A stretch of DNA of 64,000 nt. Source: SZUA-229 sp964531165 (GTDB lineage Bacteria > Pseudomonadota > Gammaproteobacteria > SZUA-229). This document shows positions 48,436-57,443 of this stretch, one piece after another. Position 1 is the stretch's first letter, and every line of letters begins with the position of its first letter. A program made the translations under genes and the position numbers. The notes under the pieces were generated by a model. That model searched no databases, was not told the DNA's origin, and was given only the letters and a program-made list of their open reading frames with translations. The stretch is taken from contig CAZHEA010000005.1 in the NCBI GenBank assembly GCA_964531165.1, positions 1 through 64,000 on the forward strand, in the 5' to 3' direction.

Positions 48436-51400
48436 CTACTTCTGTCTAGCCCGGCGACGATTCAATGTATTTTTACGCGCATCTTTACGTGCTTTTGCGC
48501 GGTCTTCACTTTCCGATAGTTTGGAATTAGTGTCAGTATCCGCAGATAGATAATCACTAAACTGACGAATCGTTGGAAAGCGAAACATATCTATCATTTT
48601 TACCGGCTGGTCAATTGCTTCGCGCAACTTACTTAACACTTCAACCACGAGTAATGAGTGGCCACCAATATCAAAGAAGTTATCATCCAGCCCTATTTTT
48701 TCTAAATTCAACACTGCCTGCCAGCAGGCAACAATGGATTCCTGCAAAGCACTTTCCGGCTTAACAAAACTTGCACGACTGGCTGTCTGTTTTTTCTGCT
48801 CCGGCGCAGGCAATGCATTTCTGTCAGTTTTTCCATTTGGCGTTAATGGCAACGCTTTAAGTTCAACAAAAATACTCGGCACCATAAACTCGGGCAGGTC
48901 AGCAGCCAGTACTTTTTTCAAAGCAACGGCATCAATTGTCTGAGCCGGATTTGCAACCACATAAGCAACCAGCCGCTTATCATTAGGCGTGTCTTCGCGT
49001 AAAACTACCACCGCGTCTGAAACCGTATCATCATTTGACAATAATGATTCTATCTCACCCAGCTCAATCCGGTAGCCGCGAATTTTTATCTGATGATCGA
49101 TACGCCCCAGACATTCCAGAACTCCGTCATCGTTATACTGAACCAGATCTCCAGTGCTGTACATGCGACTACTTGAATCATCAACAAAGGGATTATTAAT
49201 AAATTTTTCAGCGGATAAATCTGCTCGCTGGTGATAACCGCGTACCACCCCGTCACCGGCAATATAAAGTTCACCCGGCGTATTCACCGGCACCGGTTGT
49301 TTAAATTTATCCAGCACATAAAGCTGTGTATTGGCGATAGGTTTTCCGATTAATATTTTTTGATCACTGGCATTTATATTTTGTGTTGTTGACCAGATAG
49401 TTGTCTCGGTCGGCCCATACATATTGGTTACCGTATTCTGAACTCTGGACGTTAACTGTTTAGCCAGATTCATCGGAAACGCTTCACCGCCAATCATAAT
49501 ATGTTTTATTTTATTTAACTTATCAGCACTATCGCTATCCGCAACCAGCATACTTGCCATTGAAGGCGTACACTGTAAATGAGTCACACTTCGTGACTCA
49601 ATAATATCTGCAACGCTTAAGTCATGTTCAGCTTCACTCACTGCCTGCTTAATGCTCAATTTTCGTAAGTTATTCAGCGGCGGCAAATGTTTTAAAACAT
49701 TTTCTGTATCCAGGCCATAATCAATCAAGCAGCCAATTTCATTGACGCCAATTTCCTTAACCCGGTCAACCATTGCCAGACAACGTTCAGGTGTACCGAA
49801 TAAGCCACTGGTTTCGTAATAACGTAAAAATGCAAATTCCAGAATACCATCAAAATCCTCATCCGTAATATTTTCAAAAAATTCGTCAAGTGTCTGACCG
49901 GTCTCTTCTGATAAGGCTTTGAATGTTGGAAAATTCCAGGCGGCTGCTTTAACCAGAAACATCGCACTTTTAAGATATTTTTTCATCGGCGCGCGAGCCA
50001 GATTTTTTACTTTTTCATCATCATCACCGACTAAAGTATGCAGCAATAATGTGACATGACCTTCACCCGCATAACCGGCTTTTTTATAGGCTTCGCGATA
50101 AATTTCAATATTCACTGCCACCTCATCAACCGTTTGCCCTAGCAAATGGGTTAGAATATTTGCACCTGTTTCACCTGCCTGTCTAAAGGTTTCCGGATTG
50201 CCAGCCGTAGTCACCCATATTGGTAACTTTTTCTGTACCGGACGCGGTAAGGTTCTGACTTTGACATCTTTACCATCGTGACCAGTAAATTCAAGTGTCT
50301 CTCCACTCCAGAGTTTCTGAACCGTCTTCGCCGATTCAAACATAACATTTTTAGCATCTGCAAAATTTTGCGGCATAATAACAAAATCATTCGGCTGCCA
50401 GCCTGCTGCAATAGCAAGGCCGGCACGACCTTTTGAGATATTATCAATCATTGACCAGTCTTCGGCAATGCGAATAGGGTGATGCAACGGCACCACACAA
50501 CTGCCCGCACGAATGTGAATATTTTCAGTAATCGCGGCTAATGCTGCACTGGTGACTGACGGATTTGGATATAGCCCACCAAATGAATGAAAATGCCGCT
50601 CCGGTGTCCATACCGCTTTAAAATTATTTTTATCACCAAACTTGGCGCTTTCCATTAACAGGCGATACGGATCATCATCGTATTCAGATTCATCGTCTGC
50701 CACATTCCAGTAAAACAAACTAAATTCGATATCCTGATCTGGATAAGCCGTACGCGTTTTTTTAGATGATTTACGTTGCGCGTCAGAAAACAGGGCCAGC
50801 TCATATCCGCTGGCCAGCGTCCAGAAAATTTCCAGTACGGATATATCAAAAGAAATACTGGTCACTGCCAGCCACACACCATGCGGGTCTGTAATAACAC
50901 TGTTCATACCATGGAAAAAGTTCGCCACATTTGCATGCTCAACCATCACACCTTTAGGCTTGCCGGTTGAACCCGACGTATAAATGGTATAAGCCAGATG
51001 ATGGCTGGTGACAGATGTAACTGGATTGGTCTGCGCAAACGAAGCGAGTGAACTTTGAGCGGTGTCAATAAATAACACATTAACAGTCAGGTTATGAAGG
51101 TAATCTACATGATCATTTTGAGTAATCACTGCAGCAACCTGTGCATCTTCCAGCATATACTCAATACGATCTTTAGGGTAAGTCGGATCAAGAGGCAAAT
51201 AAGCCGCACCGGATTTTAACACCCCCAGCATACATACGATCATATCGATTGAACGATCTAATAATACACCGACCAGTTGATCGGGTTTTAAGTTTTTAGA
51301 GATAAGATAATGTGCAACCTGATTAGCACGTTGATTTAACTCTTTATAGCTAATCTCAGTACCTGAAAAAGACAGGGCTGTAGCCGCAGGTGTTTTTTCA

Positions 51401-53091
51401 ACCTGTTTTTCAAACAGCTGATGAATACATTGGCTATTGTCATAGTTACTTTCTGTTTGATTCCATTGGTTAATTAATTTTTCGTAATCAGCAGTGGATA
51501 ATAATGAGGTATCTGCAAGACTTGCCTGTGAATTACTCACTGTATTGTCTAAAAACGAAATAAATAATTTTTGCAGCTGGGCTATTTTATTTGCACTATA
51601 ACTATGTTCATTAAAATGCCAGACAACTTCCGCAGTCTGAGTATTAATCGCTAAAACCAGATCCGCATCGGTGCAGGAATCTATTTGCTGATTGCTTTGT
51701 ACTTCAGTAATGACTAGCGTTTTATTAATTGAGTTAAGCTTTAGTTCCGGATGCCGGCTAATTAAATCTTTACAGTAACGCCCATCTTCTGAACTCCGGG
51801 CAAGTTTTTGTTCGGTTGAGTCTAAAATATCAGCAACTGCAGCAGCAAAATCAATATCGAATTTAAGCGGTACACATGTCTCTATCATCAGTTTGTTAAT
51901 TGCATTTTTTTCAGGCTGATAAAAAAACAGATTGAACTCAGACTGACAGGTAAGACGCGCAAAAAACAATGTTAAGTAACTCTGCATTGTTTGCAGACTT
52001 TCACCTGATAACTGCGGCGTATTTTGCGATGACGATACATAAGACGACTTGCCTGCACTCTGTGCCTTTTCAGATTCAGTGGATGGCACTAACTGGTTTA
52101 ATGCTTGTAACTGCTGCAACCAGTTATCTTCATGTTTACAGAAGCTTTCATTAAATTGTGTTAATTCAGCTGCTTTAGCCTGATCAATTACAGGTAATAC
52201 ATCACCTACTTTTATAGATGTTTGCTTTACCAGTTCATTAACACTTATGTTATTTCCCTGACTATCCATAATGCTGGAACATGAGATCACTGCATCTTTA
52301 GCGGAAATATCCAACGTAGAATCCAGAGATATAATCTGCCCTGGTTGAGCTGCTGCTGTATTGCAGACAGTTGCCTCATGAATATAAAAAACATTATCGT
52401 TTAGTAAAATTTTAGGTAACGAAACAGGATTGGAATAAGGACCGAAGTGTAACGCACGTATGGTTGCATCAATTTTATCAGCATCACATTGCCAGTCTAA
52501 AATAGCCATTGCCGGAATACGCTGACAACCGCGGTAAAAAACCGATTCACCGGCATCTTGCGCAAGCCTGGTTAATTTATTATTTGACAAATCCAGCATT
52601 AAATCACTAAAACTGGTTAATGCGGCTTCATAACATTTTGCATTTAAAGTGAATGCGGTTTCATTTGATTCAAGTTCAAATTTAACCTGCTTTAATACAT
52701 GTCCTTCATCTACCGCTTCAGTCATTTCATGCCAGGTAATACCGTGCTCGGTTTCCTGATTGTATATCGCCCATGTCGTGACGTTTAAGCCGGCATAGCC
52801 GGGCAGTAAGCCATCATGAAAATTGATTGCGGTATTTTTTGCGAGTTTTAAAACCACAGAGGGTATAATTTTAAGGTGTGTAATACTGAAAATGTAATCA
52901 ACAGAGCCTAAAGCTATAAGCTGCTTCTGATCGGCAACACTGAATACGCTAAAACCAGAATTATTTGCCCAGTTAATAATTGAAGCATCATCACTAACAA
53001 CCGCTTTAACTTCTATATTCTGGTCTTTAATAACCTGATAACACTGTATTAATAGTGACTTTCCGCCAAACAGATAACATGTTTTACTCAT
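48436..53091 (-). CDS. NRPS loading module: formyltransferase, degenerate C region, A domain interrupted by luciferase-like monooxygenase, PCP
   Basis: This is a 1551-residue protein. Residues 1-250 resemble methionyl-tRNA formyltransferase (INFHDGLLPGYAGLN, then DEGHVLK). Residues about 330-540 look like a shrunken condensation C-lobe without HHxxxDG. The adenylation domain starts near 550 and has YTIYTSGSTGKPKGVMV. It is split near 790 by an insert of about 340 residues of the MupA/Atu3671 luciferase-like monooxygenase type (ERHFHSFGGLYPNPS and AIAAGWQPNDFV). It resumes with MYGPTETTIW near 1222. The carrier has FFDIGGHSLLVVE near 1474. My specificity reading is DILQMGMIWK, glycine-like. 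As first gene of the operon it probably loads and formylates, with oxidation by the insert. AGGAA precedes the start. Confidence 0.88.
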   Translation of the reverse strand: MSKTCYLFGGKSLLIQCYQVIKDQNIEVKAVVSDDASIINWANNSGFSVFSVADQKQLIALGSVDYIFSITHLKIIPSVVLKLAKNTAINFHDGLLPGYAGLNVTTWAIYNQETEHGITWHEMTEAVDEGHVLKQVKFELESNETAFTLNAKCYEAALTSFSDLMLDLSNNKLTRLAQDAGESVFYRGCQRIPAMAILDWQCDADKIDATIRALHFGPYSNPVSLPKILLNDNVFYIHEATVCNTAAAQPGQIISLDSTLDISAKDAVISCSSIMDSQGNNISVNELVKQTSIKVGDVLPVIDQAKAAELTQFNESFCKHEDNWLQQLQALNQLVPSTESEKAQSAGKSSYVSSSQNTPQLSGESLQTMQSYLTLFFARLTCQSEFNLFFYQPEKNAINKLMIETCVPLKFDIDFAAAVADILDSTEQKLARSSEDGRYCKDLISRHPELKLNSINKTLVITEVQSNQQIDSCTDADLVLAINTQTAEVVWHFNEHSYSANKIAQLQKLFISFLDNTVSNSQASLADTSLLSTADYEKLINQWNQTESNYDNSQCIHQLFEKQVEKTPAATALSFSGTEISYKELNQRANQVAHYLISKNLKPDQLVGVLLDRSIDMIVCMLGVLKSGAAYLPLDPTYPKDRIEYMLEDAQVAAVITQNDHVDYLHNLTVNVLFIDTAQSSLASFAQTNPVTSVTSHHLAYTIYTSGSTGKPKGVMVEHANVANFFHGMNSVITDPHGVWLAVTSISFDISVLEIFWTLASGYELALFSDAQRKSSKKTRTAYPDQDIEFSLFYWNVADDESEYDDDPYRLLMESAKFGDKNNFKAVWTPERHFHSFGGLYPNPSVTSAALAAITENIHIRAGSCVVPLHHPIRIAEDWSMIDNISKGRAGLAIAAGWQPNDFVIMPQNFADAKNVMFESAKTVQKLWSGETLEFTGHDGKDVKVRTLPRPVQKKLPIWVTTAGNPETFRQAGETGANILTHLLGQTVDEVAVNIEIYREAYKKAGYAGEGHVTLLLHTLVGDDDEKVKNLARAPMKKYLKSAMFLVKAAAWNFPTFKALSEETGQTLDEFFENITDEDFDGILEFAFLRYYETSGLFGTPERCLAMVDRVKEIGVNEIGCLIDYGLDTENVLKHLPPLNNLRKLSIKQAVSEAEHDLSVADIIESRSVTHLQCTPSMASMLVADSDSADKLNKIKHIMIGGEAFPMNLAKQLTSRVQNTVTNMYGPTETTIWSTTQNINASDQKILIGKPIANTQLYVLDKFKQPVPVNTPGELYIAGDGVVRGYHQRADLSAEKFINNPFVDDSSSRMYSTGDLVQYNDDGVLECLGRIDHQIKIRGYRIELGEIESLLSNDDTVSDAVVVLREDTPNDKRLVAYVVANPAQTIDAVALKKVLAADLPEFMVPSIFVELKALPLTPNGKTDRNALPAPEQKKQTASRASFVKPESALQESIVACWQAVLNLEKIGLDDNFFDIGGHSLLVVEVLSKLREAIDQPVKMIDMFRFPTIRQFSDYLSADTDTNSKLSESEDRAKARKDARKNTLNRRRARQK

Positions 53092-53585
53092 TTTGATTTC
53101 CTATACCACTTTTTATTTTTTAAAGCGCCATTAACTAATATGCCGACACTTTAGTATTTATTATTAATTACTCATCCATTGAACAATTCAGACTGACACA
53201 AGCCCTTATTTGCATCAACTTTTTTAGACATAAAACTAAACAAAAGCCAGACATTCCTGAGTAGACCGGCGATATATTCAATGATCTATAACAAATGTGA
53301 CTTATAGTACTGTATTTTATGAACTTTTTAAACTAATGAACGATTATCATGACGCATAAATTTATCCCTTATGTAGCCCGATTAATGTAAAAATTAGCCG
53401 ATAAACACATTAGATACAATTTATAATTTAGACTAGATATGAATGATTTTACGTGATTTGCTGGAAAACACAGCGATAAACCAGAGAAGTCACAACAACA
53501 TTGAGACAAATCAATCGCCCCTGATACTCGCTTTACAAGGGCAATTGAAGAGTGGAATTAAGATGAAACTGAATATGGCCAGCGC
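53092..53585. other. Promoter region of the NRPS/PKS operon
   Basis: This gap of about 490 bases lies between the PKD-repeat lipoprotein gene end and the loading NRPS start. It must hold the operon promoter. A TTGTTC followed 17 bases later by TAATAA is a weak candidate. TCAATCGCCC (53511-53520) and GGGCAATTGA (53539-53548) form a stem with one mismatch and an 18-base loop, perhaps a terminator of the lipoprotein gene. No small gene is seen. Confidence 0.45.
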
Positions 53586-56081
53586 TTACTGAATTATTTC
53601 AAAACTATCCGCGGTGCCTACAAAAGGCAAATTAGACACGCTTTGAGCATAGGTAATCAGGCCAACATAGACAGAAGCCCCATAACTGGGCGCCCCACCA
53701 GGCAACGCACCACCACCTCGAGAATAACCCTCATAAAGCTGCCAGTTATCAGATTGACTGACACCTACAGGTGATTGCCAGTATACCGTCAGAGATCTAT
53801 TCGAGTTGCCGACAATTCTCAGATCAACCCTGCCTGATGACGCAACGCCCTGACCTGCATCATCAACACTGGAAGACCCATCGACGGTGTTCTTACCTTC
53901 AACTGTGAATGATGTACTTCCACGATGACCAACAACAATGTGAGATGAATTTTTACTTGCTAAATCAAGCACGTGCACCTGCACACCAGCAAAGATAAAC
54001 TGATAGCCATTGGGGGTCGGCGCTGTCTGCGAATCAGACTGAGTACCTATACCGATATTTCTCACAATAACTTCAAATGGAAAACTGACTAATTTAGCGT
54101 CAAGACGTCCCTGCACATTATTGTAATGCAGGGTTTTATCACCACTATTATCAACCAGATTCGCTCGATAACGACCATTCACTCTAGCAACATCAGGCAA
54201 ATCTGTCGCATTGTTTACCGTATAACCAATTAATGCACCGTCACCATCAAACAGGTCAATGTCACTGGCCGCCTGTGTTGCACTTTGTACTAGTAGTGAA
54301 TCAGCCCGACTAAAGAGAAAACCATCACTTACAGTCAGCGACACAAGGTATTCCCCGTCTTTATCAGCGGTAAACGACGGTGTGGCGATATTAGGATCAT
54401 CTAACACAGCAATACTGTCGGCCGGTACACTTAACGACCAATCGTAACTCAGGTTATCATTGTTCGGGTCATCACTCGCCCGACCATCTAGATTAACCTT
54501 TGCACCTGTCGTTACATTTTGATTTGCACCGGCATCGGCTACTGGTGGACTATTACTTGTCGTTGCGCTAATGACTACAGAATCAAGCTCACTGTTTAAC
54601 TGACCATCATTAACGATTAAATTAACCACATAATCACCGTCAACATCAGCCGTAAAATTTGTTATTTGAGTGTTTGCTGGTACCAGAGCTGCACCACTAG
54701 TCATAGGCCTGGTTGCTAGTACCCAGCTATATGACAGATCATCACCATTCACATCCATACTGCCAATTGCGTTAAGCTCAACATTAGTGCCCGTCGATAC
54801 ACTTTGATTAGCCCCTGCGTCTGCCGTGGGAGCGACATTAGCGGCGCTACTGGTAATTAAGACCGTATCGACCTGACTCATCAGAACACCATCACTAACC
54901 GTTAAACTGACCAGATAACTGCCGTCGCTGTCCGCATTAAATGTTGGCGACACCGCACTAGTTGAGCTCAAAACCGCCTGGCTATTTGCAGGCTTCGACA
55001 GAACCCAGCTAAAGGTTAAGTTATCTTTATCTGCATCATCACTTTTGCTACCATCCAGCTTAACCTGCGAGCCCGTATTCACCGACTGTGCGGGGCCTGC
55101 ATCAGCAATTGGCGCGCTATTAGCTGTTGAACTCGTAATAACGACCGTATCACTCGGGCTGGTAAGCAACCCGTCATTAACCGTTAAGGTTGCCACGAAT
55201 CTGCCATCAACATCAGCCATAAACTCAGGCATAACCGCAGATGAAGAACTTAACGAAGCCTGACTCCCCTCAGGCACAGTCAGCACCCAGTTGAAGCTTA
55301 AGTTGTCGACATCCGCATCACTGCTATCACTACCGTCGAGCATAACCGGCACTAATGAGCCGGTAGAAACATTTTGATTAATACCGGCATTTGCTACCGG
55401 TGCACTATTTGCTGTTGAACTCACAATAATAACGTTGTCAGCCTCACTTGAAAACTCACCATCATTTACCGTTAAGCTAACAACATAGCGACCATCGCGA
55501 TCGGCTATAAAAGTGGGTGCTACAGCATTAAGCGAACTCAGAACCGCATTACTACCCTGTGGCTTTTCAAGCAGCCAGCTAAAACTGAGTGTATCCTTAT
55601 CCGCATCAGTGCTTTCGCTACCATCAAGACGAATCAGGGCCGTAGTAAAGACATTTTGATTAGCCCCGGCATTTGCAACCGGCGCGCTGTTAGCGACAGA
55701 ACTCACCACGGTAACATAAGATATTGAACTCAATACTCCGTCACTCACTGTCACACTCAACACATATTCGCCACTGACATCAGCGATAAATTCCGGGGTT
55801 ATTGTTTCATCATTGCGTAAAACTGTGTTGCTGCTTGCAGGGCTTGTAACGAAAACCCAGCGATAAGTTAACCCACTTTGTTTTGGATCTTGACTGTCAC
55901 TTGCATCGAGTTGAACCAGGGAACCGGTTTTAATGTTTTGGTTACTACCTGCATCTGCCTCAGGCTTCGGGCTCGAAGTAACAGGATCAGTCTCCAACTG
56001 CCCTTCACAAGACCAAAGTACAGCAACAAACATCAACAGGAATATTTTATTCCCGATATAAAAAGTAGATTTGAAAGACAT
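53586..56081 (-). CDS. Lipoprotein with six PKD-like repeats and a C-terminal domain of unknown function
   Basis: This is an 831-residue predicted lipoprotein with a lipobox ending WSC. Six PKD/Ig-like repeats of about 95 residues follow, each starting near P-x-A-D/N-A-G-x-N-Q-N/S-V and containing LSxSWxL and DGxYxVSLTVxDG. A C-terminal domain of about 195 residues (DLPDVARVNGRYRANL to the end) is shared with the lipoprotein at 56187. It contains VGHRGSTSFTVEGKNT, DLRIVGNSNRSLTVYWQ and YVGLITYAQS. PKD repeats usually space carbohydrate-active or binding domains, so binding of a polysaccharide is plausible. The function is unknown. Confidence 0.75.
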   Translation of the reverse strand: MSFKSTFYIGNKIFLLMFVAVLWSCEGQLETDPVTSSPKPEADAGSNQNIKTGSLVQLDASDSQDPKQSGLTYRWVFVTSPASSNTVLRNDETITPEFIADVSGEYVLSVTVSDGVLSSISYVTVVSSVANSAPVANAGANQNVFTTALIRLDGSESTDADKDTLSFSWLLEKPQGSNAVLSSLNAVAPTFIADRDGRYVVSLTVNDGEFSSEADNVIIVSSTANSAPVANAGINQNVSTGSLVPVMLDGSDSSDADVDNLSFNWVLTVPEGSQASLSSSSAVMPEFMADVDGRFVATLTVNDGLLTSPSDTVVITSSTANSAPIADAGPAQSVNTGSQVKLDGSKSDDADKDNLTFSWVLSKPANSQAVLSSTSAVSPTFNADSDGSYLVSLTVSDGVLMSQVDTVLITSSAANVAPTADAGANQSVSTGTNVELNAIGSMDVNGDDLSYSWVLATRPMTSGAALVPANTQITNFTADVDGDYVVNLIVNDGQLNSELDSVVISATTSNSPPVADAGANQNVTTGAKVNLDGRASDDPNNDNLSYDWSLSVPADSIAVLDDPNIATPSFTADKDGEYLVSLTVSDGFLFSRADSLLVQSATQAASDIDLFDGDGALIGYTVNNATDLPDVARVNGRYRANLVDNSGDKTLHYNNVQGRLDAKLVSFPFEVIVRNIGIGTQSDSQTAPTPNGYQFIFAGVQVHVLDLASKNSSHIVVGHRGSTSFTVEGKNTVDGSSSVDDAGQGVASSGRVDLRIVGNSNRSLTVYWQSPVGVSQSDNWQLYEGYSRGGGALPGGAPSYGASVYVGLITYAQSVSNLPFVGTADSFEIIQ

Positions 56082-56186
56082 AATGATAGATTTTTCGCAG
56101 AATTAATGGACAGGAGTAATAACTTTAGTAAAGAACCAGCACTAATAATCAGGTCTGGTTCATTGTTTTGGTGCATTTAGAAAATA

Positions 56187-56990
56187 TCATTCAAAAATCT
56201 CTATTGCATCACAAGTACCTACAAATGGCAGATCCTGACTTCCCTGAGCATAAGTAATGAGGCCAACATAAACGGTCGCCCCATAAGTAGGAGCAATTCC
56301 CGGCAATCGTCCTCCACCTCTTTTATAGCCTTCATAAAGAACCCAGTTATCTTCACTTTGATCCGGTTGTTGCCAGTATATAGTTATCGTTCTATCAGAA
56401 TTACCGACAACACGAATATCAGCTCGCCCTAAGGGCACAACATTAGAACCGATATCATCAACCGATGAAGAGCCATTCAAGGTATTTTTACCTTCGATAG
56501 TAAATGGCGTACCGCCTCTATGACCGACAACGATATGCGATGAATTACGCGATTCAAGGTCAGGAACATGTATTTGAACACCAGCAAAAATATAACTACT
56601 GCCATTGGAGCTATGAGGTATCTGTGAATCCAGCTGTGTCCCTATACCTATATTTCTAGCAATAAATATAAAGGGAAAAGACAGCAGTTTAGCGTCCAGA
56701 CGACCCTGATCATTTTGATAATGTAAGGTAATATCGTTTGAGTTATCCGTTAAATTAGCCCGATACCGGCCCGAAACTACAGTCACATCGGGCAAACTAC
56801 TTTCATTGTTAGTAATAAAGCCGAGCAGATTTCCATTAACCGAAAAATCATCGCTTTTTATCGATAATTCAGTTGAATTTGTGCCTCCTCCAGAAACAGA
56901 AGGATCGTTATTGTTAACAGACGCATCATCTGAAGAGCCACATGCAACCGAACCCAGAAGATACAATAACAATAGAGAGAATTTTTTCAT
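56187..56990 (-). CDS. Lipoprotein with the same C-terminal domain as the PKD-repeat lipoprotein
   Basis: This is a 267-residue predicted lipoprotein with lipobox GSVAC, a short Ser/Asn-rich linker, then one copy of the roughly 195-residue domain. It shares GRYRANL, LDAKLLSFPF, ARNIGIGTQLDSQ, HIVVGHRGGTPFTIEGKNT, YWQQPDQSEDNW and PTYGATVYVGLITYAQ with the larger protein. No catalytic pattern is recognised. The gene lies just upstream of the PKD lipoprotein on the same strand (about 105 bases), so the two may be co-transcribed. Confidence 0.7.
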   Translation of the reverse strand: MKKFSLLLLYLLGSVACGSSDDASVNNNDPSVSGGGTNSTELSIKSDDFSVNGNLLGFITNNESSLPDVTVVSGRYRANLTDNSNDITLHYQNDQGRLDAKLLSFPFIFIARNIGIGTQLDSQIPHSSNGSSYIFAGVQIHVPDLESRNSSHIVVGHRGGTPFTIEGKNTLNGSSSVDDIGSNVVPLGRADIRVVGNSDRTITIYWQQPDQSEDNWVLYEGYKRGGGRLPGIAPTYGATVYVGLITYAQGSQDLPFVGTCDAIEIFE

Positions 56991-57443
56991 TTATTGATCT
57001 CGTCTTTTCATACATTATTAATATAATTATAACATTCTAAATGACTATCATGCGAAGAATTAAGCATAAGCAACCATCGAAAAAACACACTCATTAAACA
57101 AAATGACGATATATTAACTCAATGAATTACATATTCTTCGGCTGTTCATTAATTAAGAGTACAAAAATATCAAAATCAAGCTGCCATCTCTTAACATTTA
57201 CAAAATCTGCATCTCACCCGTTAATTTAATATAACGGCAAAAATGACTAGTAATTCACATTAGTCATATTTAGAATCCCGGTCTGGCTAGTGGTTCACGT
57301 AAATTTGAACCAGCACACAGTTTAACTGGCATTTTAAAACGATAATCCAATCCAGAATTTAAATACATCAAATGACCAACTAAAAAGCATCAAATGAAAA
57401 TATTTGTAACTAACTCCTTTTTATTAGGTATGGGAAATCTTTC
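56991..57443. other. Divergent intergenic region between lipoprotein and lyase genes
   Basis: This AT-rich gap of about 450 bases has genes starting on both sides, so it should contain promoters for both. I see no clear promoter pair, operator or small gene. Confidence 0.4.
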
